A stretch of 64,000 nt of DNA from Delftia tsuruhatensis (GTDB lineage Bacteria; Pseudomonadota; Gammaproteobacteria; Burkholderiales; Burkholderiaceae_C), in assembly GCF_903815225.1 (NCBI RefSeq), contig NZ_LR813084.1:2088501-2152500 (forward strand), read 5' to 3'. Below the pieces are notes generated by a model. That model made no database searches and was not told the origin of the DNA. It worked only from the letters and a program-made list of their open reading frames with translations. How positions within the stretch are numbered: position 1 is the stretch's first letter; every line of letters starts with the position of its first letter. The translations under genes and the position numbers were made by a program. This document shows positions 16,925-24,750 of this stretch, piece by piece.

Positions 16925-19048
16925 ATGACAGATCATCAGTTCGCGCGCCGGGCGCGGATGTCAGCAGGTGTGACCGCTGGCGTCCTTGCCACGGCCCTGG
17001 CGGGCACGGCCCAGGCCCAGGACGCCCAGCAAGTCGAAGCCCAGGCCCACGCAACCCACACCCTGCCCACGCTGCAGGTCACGGGCACCCAGTACGACCC
17101 CGATGACGTGCGGCCCGAGGGGGTGACCACGGCGACCAAGACCTATCTGGCGCCCAAGGACATTCCCCAGACCATCGATACGCTGGAGGTCAACAAGTAC
17201 AAGAGCTATGGCATCAATGATCTGGCGACGATGCTGGACGGCGTGCCGGGCGTGAACACTTCCTATGACATGCGCGGCGAGGGCGTGTACATCCGTGGCT
17301 TCAAGGCCGACGAGAGCGACATCTACCGCGATGGCGTGCGCGAAAGCGGGCAGGTGCGCCGCAGCACGGCCAATGTGGAGCGCATCGAGATCCTCAAGGG
17401 ACCGGCCTCGGTGCTCTACGGGCGCAGCGCGGGCGGCGGCGTGGTGAACATGGTGAGCAAGCAGGCGCGTTTCGATGCGAGGAGCAGCATCACGCTGCGC
17501 GGCGGCTCCTGGGACAACGTGGGCGGCACCATCGACATCAACCGCGTGCTCAACGAGCATGTGGCAGTGCGCCTGACGGCCGACCGCGAGCAGGCCCACA
17601 GCTTCCGCGAAGGCATACGCAACCGCAACGAGATGGTCTCGCCCAGCATCCTGGTGGACACGCGCACGGGCTTGCGCTGGACCGGCCAGTACACCTATGA
17701 CAACGTGTGGCGCGTGCCCGACCGCGGCCCCGCCTACGACCAGTTGCCGGCCGGCGTGTCCATCCGCAAGGGCTTCGCGGCCCCGGGCGATTACGTGGAA
17801 GACCGCCTGCGTGTGCTGCGCTCCGATCTGTCCTATGACTTCAACAACCGCTGGAGCCTGCGCTGGGTGGCCAGCAAGCGCGAGTCCAGCCAGGATTTCG
17901 ACCACTACTTCATGGGTACCTACCGGCCCGCGACCGGCAAGATCACGCCCAACTATGCCTGGCAACAGACCCGCAACACGACGCTGTCCAACACGCTGGA
18001 CCTGACGGGCAAGTTCAGCACGGGCCGCATCAAGCACGATCTGCTGGTGGGCCTGGAGGCCAGCGAGGAAGAGCGCGCGCCGCGCATCGGCCAGCCTGGC
18101 AGCACTTTCTCCTACGACCCGTTCCAGCCCATCGTCTGGCCCTCGCGGCCGGCGCCGGGCAATCCCACCCAGGACAACTTCCACCGTGGCAAGGGCCAGG
18201 CACTGTACATGCAGGACCTGGTCAGCCTGACCGAGCAGTGGAAGCTGCTGCTGGGTCTGCGCTACGACAGCTACGACTTCCAGAGCACCAACAATCTCAC
18301 CAGGCTGACGCGCAAGACCGACGGCAACGGCTTCAGCCCGCGCGTGGGCGTGGTCTGGCAGCCGGTGCGCGAGCACAGCTTCTATGCCTCGTGGAACAGG
18401 AGCTACTCTCCCTATGGCGGGCGCGGCATCCTGTCCGTGGATACCGGCGTGGGCGCGGTGCTGGACGAGGAGCCGCAGTACTCGCGCCAGTCGGAAGTCG
18501 GCGTCAAGAGCGACTGGCTGGGCGGTGCGCTGTCCACCCAGGTCGCTGTCTACCAGCTGGAAAAATACAACATCCGCTACCGTCCCGATCCCGACAACGA
18601 CCCCTTCACCTGGGCCATCCGGGGCAAGGAGCGTTCGCGCGGCATCGAGTTCAGCGCGGCCGGCCGCGTGGCCCAGTCCTGGTATGTGCGTGGCGGCGTG
18701 GCCTTCATGAGCGCCAAGGTGGTCGAGGATGTGCAGAACCCCGCCAACGTAGGCCTGTACCTGCGTGACACGGCCAGGCGCAACGGCAACCTGTTCCTGC
18801 GCTATGCGCCCAAGGGCCCCTGGTATGGCGAAGTCGGCGTGACCTATACGGGCAGCCGTTTCACCAACGCCGCCAACACGGCCATCCTGCCCGGCTATAC
18901 CCGCTGGGACGCCCTGGTGGGCTGGCGCCAGGACGCCTGGACCGTGACCGTGGCGCTGTCCAACCTGTTCGACAAGCAGTACTGGCGCGCCGCGGCGATG
19001 CCGGGCACGCCGCGCAGCGTACTGGTGAGCGCCAATTACCAGTTCTGA
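16925..19048 (+). CDS. TonB-dependent siderophore receptor
   Basis: A 707-residue outer-membrane receptor. The signal peptide ends near ALAGTAQA-QD. The plug (~55-180) has the motifs of siderophore receptors: IPQTIDTLEVNKYKSYG, LDGVPGVNTSYDMRGEGVYI, RGF, VERIEILKGPASVLYGRSAG and GGVVNMVSK. The beta barrel (~190-707) ends ALSNLFDKQYW and closes VLVSANYQF with the terminal phenylalanine needed for barrel assembly. A Fur box lies upstream. It is probably for ferric siderophore, family FhuE/Fiu-like; the ligand cannot be told. It sits, with its own promoter, between DUF350 and the aminopropyltransferase. Confidence 0.93.
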   Translation: MTDHQFARRARMSAGVTAGVLATALAGTAQAQDAQQVEAQAHATHTLPTLQVTGTQYDPDDVRPEGVTTATKTYLAPKDIPQTIDTLEVNKYKSYGINDLATMLDGVPGVNTSYDMRGEGVYIRGFKADESDIYRDGVRESGQVRRSTANVERIEILKGPASVLYGRSAGGGVVNMVSKQARFDARSSITLRGGSWDNVGGTIDINRVLNEHVAVRLTADREQAHSFREGIRNRNEMVSPSILVDTRTGLRWTGQYTYDNVWRVPDRGPAYDQLPAGVSIRKGFAAPGDYVEDRLRVLRSDLSYDFNNRWSLRWVASKRESSQDFDHYFMGTYRPATGKITPNYAWQQTRNTTLSNTLDLTGKFSTGRIKHDLLVGLEASEEERAPRIGQPGSTFSYDPFQPIVWPSRPAPGNPTQDNFHRGKGQALYMQDLVSLTEQWKLLLGLRYDSYDFQSTNNLTRLTRKTDGNGFSPRVGVVWQPVREHSFYASWNRSYSPYGGRGILSVDTGVGAVLDEEPQYSRQSEVGVKSDWLGGALSTQVAVYQLEKYNIRYRPDPDNDPFTWAIRGKERSRGIEFSAAGRVAQSWYVRGGVAFMSAKVVEDVQNPANVGLYLRDTARRNGNLFLRYAPKGPWYGEVGVTYTGSRFTNAANTAILPGYTRWDALVGWRQDAWTVTVALSNLFDKQYWRAAAMPGTPRSVLVSANYQF

Positions 19049-19138
19049 CGGCAGCCGCCCAGGCGCGGTGCACCGGGTCGCACGGTGCGCCTGGGCGTGT
19101 CGGTCGCGGGCACGGGCGCATCGCGCACAATACCGGCC

Positions 19139-20683
19139 GTGCCCTCTTCCGCCTCTTCCCACGGCGCGCAGCCGCCGCGCTCCATCGACATCGCCCTGCT
19201 GGTCAGCGTCTTCGTGATCGCGGCCTGCGGACTGCTCTATGAGCTGGCCGCGGGGGCGCTGGCCTCCTATCTGCTGGGCGACTCGGTCCTGCAGTTCTCC
19301 ACCATCATCGGCAGCTACCTGTTCGCCATGGGCATAGGTTCATGGCTGTCGCGCTTCTTCGAGGACCATCTGCCCGCGCATTTCCTGCGCATCGAGCTGA
19401 TGGTGGCGCTGGTCGGCGGCGCCTTGCCGGCCACGCTGTTCATCGCCAATGCCTATGCGCCCGGGGCATTCCGTGTCCTGCTGTACGGCATGGTGCTGGT
19501 GGTGGGCACGCTGGTGGGGCTGGAGATCCCGCTGGTGATGCGCATCCTCAAGCGCAATGTGACGCTCAAGGATCTGGTCTCCCAGGTGCTGACCTTCGAC
19601 TATCTGGGCGCCCTGGCCGTGTCACTGGCGTTTCCGCTGCTGCTGGTGCCCAAGCTGGGACTGGTGCGCACGGGCCTGCTGTTCGGTTTCATGAACGCGG
19701 CCGTGGCGGTGTGGGCGCTGCTGCTGTTTCGCCATGAACTGCGCCGCCCGCGTGCCCATGCCCTGGCCTGTGCGGCCGTGCTGGCACTGCTGGGCACGGG
19801 CATCTGGGGTGCCGACCACCTGACGCGCCTGGCCGACGACCATTTCTACCAGGACCGCATCGTGCTCTCCAGCAGCTCGCCCTACCAGCGCATCGTGGTC
19901 ACGCAGGGGCGCCAGGGTGCGCGTCTGTACCTCAACGGCAATCTGCAGTTCGCACAAAGCGACGAGTACCGCTACCACGAGGCCCTGGTCCACCCGGTGA
20001 TGGCCGCGCATGGCGCGCCCAGGCGGGTGGCCGTGCTGGGCGGGGGCGACGGCATGGCGGTGCGCGAGGTGCTCAGGTACCCGACGGTGGAGTCGGTCAC
20101 GCTGGTGGAGCTGGACCCGGCCATGACCGACCTGTTCAAGGACAACGCCATGCTGCGTCGGCTCAATGGCGAGGCCTTGGGCGATGCGCGCGTGCGCATC
20201 GTCAACACCGATGCCTTCCACTGGCTGCAGCAGGAGGGTGAGACTTTCGACGTGGTCATCGTCGATTTTCCCGATCCCACCAATTTCGCCATCGGCAAGC
20301 TGTTCACCAACAGCTTCTATGCCTTGCTGGACAAGCGGCTGGCGGCCAGCGGCTATGCCGTGGTGCAGACCACCTCGCCGCTGATCGCGCGCAAGAGCTA
20401 CTGGACCGTGGTGCAGACCATCGAGTCCATCGGCCTGCAAGCCACGCCCTACCACGCCCATGTGCCCAGCTTCGGCGAATGGGGCTTCGTCATCGCCAGC
20501 CACCGACCCTGGCGCGAGCCCGAGGCGCTGCCTGCGGGCCTGCGCTTTCTGAGCGCGCAGACCATGGCGCTGATGTTCGACTTCCCGCTGGACATGGCGC
20601 GCGTGCCGGCCGAGGTCAACCGCCTGTCCAACCAGGTGCTGGTCAACACCTACGAGCGCGAATGGGGCAGGGTGGAGCGTTGA
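19139..20683 (+). CDS. Membrane-bound polyamine aminopropyltransferase (spermidine synthase-like)
   Basis: Residues ~15-215 contain about seven membrane helices, and ~245-500 form a spermidine-synthase-type Rossmann domain. Motifs: YQRIVVTQ, LYLNGNLQF with DEYRYHEALVHP, the dcSAM-binding VAVLGGGDGMAVREVL, the acidic strand end VELDPAMTD, and the catalytic region VIVDFPDP. These transfer aminopropyl from decarboxylated S-adenosylmethionine to an amine. No speD is in the window. The frame extends to GTG 19085, but GTG 19139 follows a CACAAT promoter-like box by a few bases and gives 514 residues. It overlaps the next gene at TTGA. Actual acceptor unknown. Confidence 0.85.
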   Translation: MPSSASSHGAQPPRSIDIALLVSVFVIAACGLLYELAAGALASYLLGDSVLQFSTIIGSYLFAMGIGSWLSRFFEDHLPAHFLRIELMVALVGGALPATLFIANAYAPGAFRVLLYGMVLVVGTLVGLEIPLVMRILKRNVTLKDLVSQVLTFDYLGALAVSLAFPLLLVPKLGLVRTGLLFGFMNAAVAVWALLLFRHELRRPRAHALACAAVLALLGTGIWGADHLTRLADDHFYQDRIVLSSSSPYQRIVVTQGRQGARLYLNGNLQFAQSDEYRYHEALVHPVMAAHGAPRRVAVLGGGDGMAVREVLRYPTVESVTLVELDPAMTDLFKDNAMLRRLNGEALGDARVRIVNTDAFHWLQQEGETFDVVIVDFPDPTNFAIGKLFTNSFYALLDKRLAASGYAVVQTTSPLIARKSYWTVVQTIESIGLQATPYHAHVPSFGEWGFVIASHRPWREPEALPAGLRFLSAQTMALMFDFPLDMARVPAEVNRLSNQVLVNTYEREWGRVER

Positions 20684-22422
20684 GCACCGGTCTCCCGCCT
20701 TTGTGGGGCAGGCGCCAATGGCTGAAAGGCCTGGCGGGCGGCGCGGCCCTGGGCCTGGGCCTGCCCGGCTGCATGCCACCGCCGCCGCGGCTTGAAGACC
20801 TGCCCGGCGGATTCAGCGGCGTGGCGCTGGAGCGCGGCCATGCCTTGCGCGCGTTCTGGCAGCGCCTGGCCCAGGGCCTGGCGCTGCCGGCACCGGCCGT
20901 GGTGCACCGCGCCAAGGTGGTGATTGCCGGCGGCGGCATGGCAGGCCTGGCCGCCGCGCGGGCGCTGGAGCTGGCGGGTGTGCAGGGCGTGGCCCTGCTG
21001 GACACGCAGCAGGCCATGGGTGGCAACAGCCAGGGCGGCAGCATCGCGGGCCTGCCCTGTCCGCTGGGTGCCCACTATCTGCCCCTGCCCGGCGACGATG
21101 CGGCCGAGGTGCAGGACTGGCTGGAGACCCTGGGCCTGCGCCAGCGCCGCGCGGGCCGCTGGCAGTACGACGAGCGCCATCTGTGCCACAGCCCGCAGGA
21201 GCGCCTGTTCTGGCAGGGCGCCTGGCATGAAGGCCTGCTGCCCGTCGATGGCGTGGCGCCGCGCACGCTGGAGCAGTACGAGCGCTTTGCGCGCAGCGTG
21301 GCCCAGGAGATGGAGAGGGCGGCCTTTGCCATGCCGTCCATCCGTGTCTGGCAGCGCGAAGGCCGGCTGCCCGCCGCCCATGCCGCGCTGGATGGCCAGA
21401 CCATGCAGGCCTGGCTGACCAGCCAGGGCATCGACGATGCGCAGTTGCTCTGGTATCTGGAGTACTGCTGCCGCGACGACTTTGGCGCGGGCCTGGCGCG
21501 CGTATCGGCCTGGGCAGGCATTCACTATTTCGCCAGCCGCCATGGCTTCTCGGCCCCGCGCCGCCAAGACGAGCGCACGGCCGAAGAGGCAGGCGACGCC
21601 GTGCTGACCTGGCCCCAGGGCAATGGCTGGCTGTCACAGCAGCTGGTGGCAGGACTGGGCTCCACCAACGTGCAGACGGATTGCAGCGTGCTATCCATCG
21701 CCGAAGGTGCCGACGGTGTGGAGATCGACGTCTACCACCACGGCCGCCAGCAGCATGAGCGCTGGCTGGCCGCGCGCTGCGTCGTGGCCCTGCCCAGCTT
21801 CATCGCGGCACGCGTGGTGCGCGATGCGCCGGATTTCCTGCGCGCGGTGGCGGGTCGTCTGGACTGGGCGCCCTGGCTGGTGGCCAATATCCATCTGCAG
21901 CAGCCGCTGGCCGACCGGCCCGGTGCCGATCCGGCCTGGGACAACGTGCTCTTTGCCGATCCGAATGCAGGCGGCCTGGGCTACGTGGACGCGGGCCACC
22001 AGGGCCTGGACCGGCTCACGCCCCGGCCCAAGGTGCTGAGCTACTACCAGGCGCTGGGCGACTGGCCCGACGGGCGCGCGCAACTGCTGGGCCAGCCCTT
22101 CGGCATCTGGCGGGACCGCATCGTCGGCAGCCTGCTCGTGCCCCATCCCGACCTGCTTTACAAGGCCACGCGCATGGAAATCACGCGCTACGGCCATGCC
22201 ATGGCCATTCCCCGGCCTGGCGACCAGCAACTGCTCAGCCAGGTGGCGCTGCAGTCGCGCCACCGGGGCCGCAGCGCGCAGTGCGCTGGCGAGCGCGTGG
22301 CCCTGCTGCCCACGCCGGGCACGCGCCGCCTGTGGTTCGCGCATTCCGACTGGGCTGGCTACTCGGTGCTGGAAGAGGCCTTCACGCGCGGCCACCATGC
22401 GGGCCTGTGGGCCGGCGCCTGA
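20680..22422 (+). CDS. Tat-exported FAD/NAD(P)-binding lipoprotein, amine-oxidase-like
   Basis: The frame opens earlier, but TTG at 20680 overlaps the aminopropyltransferase stop (TTGA) and yields 580 residues beginning with a twin-arginine motif, GRRQWLKG (R11, R12), a hydrophobic stretch and the lipobox LPG-C31. The product is thus predicted to be a folded, cofactor-loaded lipoprotein outside the cytoplasm. A dinucleotide-binding motif follows (VVIAGGGMAGLAAARALE, ~84-101), with an amine-oxidase/desaturase-like end, WFAHSDWAGYSVLEEAF. Coupling to the aminopropyltransferase suggests oxidation of a polyamine-derived product; that is inference. Flavin monoamine oxidases and phytoene-desaturase-like enzymes share the fold. 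Confidence 0.78.
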   Translation: MSTGLPPLWGRRQWLKGLAGGAALGLGLPGCMPPPPRLEDLPGGFSGVALERGHALRAFWQRLAQGLALPAPAVVHRAKVVIAGGGMAGLAAARALELAGVQGVALLDTQQAMGGNSQGGSIAGLPCPLGAHYLPLPGDDAAEVQDWLETLGLRQRRAGRWQYDERHLCHSPQERLFWQGAWHEGLLPVDGVAPRTLEQYERFARSVAQEMERAAFAMPSIRVWQREGRLPAAHAALDGQTMQAWLTSQGIDDAQLLWYLEYCCRDDFGAGLARVSAWAGIHYFASRHGFSAPRRQDERTAEEAGDAVLTWPQGNGWLSQQLVAGLGSTNVQTDCSVLSIAEGADGVEIDVYHHGRQQHERWLAARCVVALPSFIAARVVRDAPDFLRAVAGRLDWAPWLVANIHLQQPLADRPGADPAWDNVLFADPNAGGLGYVDAGHQGLDRLTPRPKVLSYYQALGDWPDGRAQLLGQPFGIWRDRIVGSLLVPHPDLLYKATRMEITRYGHAMAIPRPGDQQLLSQVALQSRHRGRSAQCAGERVALLPTPGTRRLWFAHSDWAGYSVLEEAFTRGHHAGLWAGA

Positions 22423-22538
22423 TCCCTTCACCGACCCCTTCCGTGGATTCCTGATCGCCGGCCAGGCTGCCGCCGGTTCGTCGCTGGCCGCGTCCGCCAG
22501 CGGGTTTGCCCCTGTCCGTGTGCCGCAGATGCCTGGCT

Positions 22539-22581
22539 ATAGTTCTATTTTATGGATATTTATTCTGTCAGATAGAACTAT
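22539..22581. promoter_or_regulatory. Paired ATAGNNCTAT palindromes before the amidohydrolase operon
   Basis: ATAGTTCTAT (22539-22548) and ATAGAACTAT (22572-22581) are exact inverted copies, each itself palindromic, with centres 33 bp apart (about three turns). The AT-rich sequence between them is the probable promoter, and the second site ends 21 bases before the ATG. This looks like a two-site operator for a dimeric regulator, which is not encoded next door. Confidence 0.55.
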
Positions 22582-22602
22582 GAAAGAAGGCACGCAACGC
22601 AC

Positions 22603-23649
22603 ATGGGCAACTATCTACCGGTGAGGCCGGATTGGCTGGGCCTGCATGAGGAGGAGATCCTTGAGCCATCGCTGGCCATCGTCGATGCCCACCACCATTT
22701 CTACGATCGACCGGGCTGGCGCTACATGGCGGATGAATACCTGGCCGACGCGGGCTCGGGCCACAGGGTCCGGGCCTCGGTCTACATGCAGGCGCTGACG
22801 CACTACCGCACTGCCAGCCCGCAGGCGATGCAGCCGGTGGGCGAGACCGAGTTCGTGGTGCAGGCGGCGCAGGGCGTGCAGGATGTGCAAGAGCACAGGC
22901 AAGGCCATGCGGCCTGCGCCCTGGCGCAGGGCATCGTCGGATATGCGGACCTGCGCGCCGGTGCGGCGGTGCGCGAAGTGCTGCTGGCCCATCTGGAGGC
23001 CGGCAAGGGGCGCTTTCGCGGCATCCGGCACCTGGCGACCTGGGACGCGGACAGTTCCCTGGTCAATCCCCTGACCGCCGCGCCCCAGGGCCTGCTGCTG
23101 GACCCGGCCTACCGGCGGGGCGTGGCGCAGTTGGCGCCACTGGGGCTTTCCTTCGACGCCTGGCTGCTCTTTCCGCAACTGCCGGAGCTGCTGGACCTGG
23201 CACTGGCCTTTCCGCAGACGGCCGTGATCATCAACCACTGCGGGGGCGTGGCCCGCATCGGCGCCTATGAAGGCCGGCATGCCGAGGTGTTCGAGCGCTG
23301 GAAGACCTCCATGCAGGCCCTGGCCCGGCTGCCCAATGTGTACGTGAAGCTCGGCGGGCTGGGCATGCGCATCAACGGATTCGGCTTCGAGAAGGCGGAC
23401 AGGCCTGCGGCCTCGGAGCAACTGGCTGCGGCCTGGAGGCCATGGATGGAGACCTGCATCGAGGCATTCGGCGCCGACCGCTGCATGTTCGAGAGCAATT
23501 TTCCGGTGGACAAGGGCTCCTTCAGCTACGCCACCTGCTGGAACGCCTTCAAGCGGCTGGCGGCGGGCGCAAGCGTCGCCGAGCGCCAGGCCCTTTTCGA
23601 AGGAACGGCAAGCCGCGTGTACCGGCTGGGCCAGGCGCAGCCCGAATGA
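22603..23649 (+). CDS. Amidohydrolase (amidohydrolase_2 family)
   Basis: A 348-residue TIM-barrel metal-dependent hydrolase. Early metal ligands are in VDAHHHFYD (~28-36), later motifs are GFRGIR-like FRGIRHLATW, INHCGGVARIG, YVKLGGLGMRI and the terminal RCMFESNFPVDKGSFSY containing the catalytic aspartate. The family includes 2-pyrone-4,6-dicarboxylate lactonase and related lactonases/decarboxylases. GAAAGAAGG precedes the ATG. A Bug-type receptor gene lies 83 bases downstream, so the pair probably imports and opens a carboxylated (aromatic or lactone) compound. Exact substrate unknown. Confidence 0.87.
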   Translation: MGNYLPVRPDWLGLHEEEILEPSLAIVDAHHHFYDRPGWRYMADEYLADAGSGHRVRASVYMQALTHYRTASPQAMQPVGETEFVVQAAQGVQDVQEHRQGHAACALAQGIVGYADLRAGAAVREVLLAHLEAGKGRFRGIRHLATWDADSSLVNPLTAAPQGLLLDPAYRRGVAQLAPLGLSFDAWLLFPQLPELLDLALAFPQTAVIINHCGGVARIGAYEGRHAEVFERWKTSMQALARLPNVYVKLGGLGMRINGFGFEKADRPAASEQLAAAWRPWMETCIEAFGADRCMFESNFPVDKGSFSYATCWNAFKRLAAGASVAERQALFEGTASRVYRLGQAQPE

Positions 23650-23732
23650 CGCTGCATCACCGGGGTCCTCTGCCTCGCTTGCCCCATCGACCTCTTTCCA
23701 TTTGCCCCGCTCATCATTCCAAGGAGACCGCC

Positions 23733-24701
23733 ATGCCATCCCTCATCTCTCGCCGTGCCGTGCTGGCCCTGGCCGGCACAGCCTGCCTCGCCCCCACCTG
23801 GGCGGCTGCCCAGGGCAAGCCCGTGACCATCATCGTGCCGTATGCGCCGGGCGGCAGCGCCGATCTGGTGACGCGCGTGATCGCGCAGTTCGCCGCGCCG
23901 GGCCTGGGCTCTGCCTTGGTGGTGGACAACCGCACCGGCGGTGGTGGCGTGGTGGGCTGGAGCGCGGCCGCTCGTGCCGCGCCGGACGGCCAGACGCTGC
24001 TGACCGTGGAGCTGTCCTATGCCATTGCCGCCGGACTGATGCCCAACCTGCCCTTCGATCCGCGCAAGGCTTTCACCCAGGTCACCACGGCGGTGAAGGT
24101 GCCCCATGTGCTGGTGGTCAACCCCCAGGTGCAGGCGCGCAGCGTGGGTGAGTTCATCGCGCTGGCCAAGGCCCAGCCCGGCAAGCTCAACTACGGCTCG
24201 GGCGGCAATGGCACCAACACCCACCTGGCCGGCGAGCTGTTCAAGAGCGCAACGGGCGCCGACCTGGTCCATGTGCCGTACAAGGGCGCGGGCGCCGTGC
24301 TGGCCGACCTGATGGGCAACCAGGTGCAGGCCTTGATCACCTCGGTCCCCACGGCGCTGCCCTACATCCGAAGCGGCAAGCTCAGGGCCCTGATGGTGAC
24401 GGGCCCGGAGCGCAATGCAACGCTGCCTGATGTGCCTTGTGCCAAAGAGGCCGGCATCCCCGCCATGGACATCGACTACTGGATTGGCATAGGCGCCCCG
24501 GCCGGCACGCCTGCGGCCGCCGTCGCCCGGTTGAACAAGGAATTCAACGCGGCACTGGCCCAGCCGCAGGCCAGCCGGAAGATGGCGGAAATGGGGCTGT
24601 CCGTGGTGGCGAACACGCCCGAGCAGGCCACGCAATGGGTGCAGGGCGAGATACAGCGCTGGAGTGCCGTGATCCGGCAGGCGGGCATCAAGGCCGATTG
24701 A
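23733..24701 (+). CDS. Bug-family tripartite tricarboxylate transporter receptor
   Basis: A 322-residue periplasmic receptor of the Bordetella-uptake-gene family. AAGGAG upstream fixes ATG at 23733. The signal peptide begins MPSLISRRAVLALAG and ends AAAQG; the paired arginines suggest Tat or Sec export. Mature start KPVTIIVPYAPGGSADLVTR, then the acidic-ligand loop region VVDNRTGGGGVVGW and NYGSGGNGTNTHLAGELFK are family hallmarks. The matching TctA/TctB membrane proteins are absent nearby, which is usual for the many orphan Bug receptors of Comamonadaceae. Its likely ligand is the substrate of the upstream amidohydrolase. Confidence 0.92.
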   Translation: MPSLISRRAVLALAGTACLAPTWAAAQGKPVTIIVPYAPGGSADLVTRVIAQFAAPGLGSALVVDNRTGGGGVVGWSAAARAAPDGQTLLTVELSYAIAAGLMPNLPFDPRKAFTQVTTAVKVPHVLVVNPQVQARSVGEFIALAKAQPGKLNYGSGGNGTNTHLAGELFKSATGADLVHVPYKGAGAVLADLMGNQVQALITSVPTALPYIRSGKLRALMVTGPERNATLPDVPCAKEAGIPAMDIDYWIGIGAPAGTPAAAVARLNKEFNAALAQPQASRKMAEMGLSVVANTPEQATQWVQGEIQRWSAVIRQAGIKAD

Positions 24702-24735
24702 TGACCGATGAACGGCCTATTGATGGCCTATTGAT
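24692..24735. repeat. Four tandem 11-bp units over the Bug gene stop codon
   Basis: GGCCGATTGAT, GACCGATGAAC, GGCCTATTGAT, GGCCTATTGAT follow each other, then GGCC. The last two units are identical, the first differs by one base and the second is degenerate. The first unit contains the Bug stop codon, so copy-number change here would alter only downstream non-coding sequence. Confidence 0.6.
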
Positions 24736-24750
24736 GGCCGGCAGGACGCG

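Noticed and set aside
16961..19162. A 733-codon minus-strand open frame opposite the TonB receptor
   Set aside because: The receptor has all family motifs and a Fur box; the antisense frame has none.
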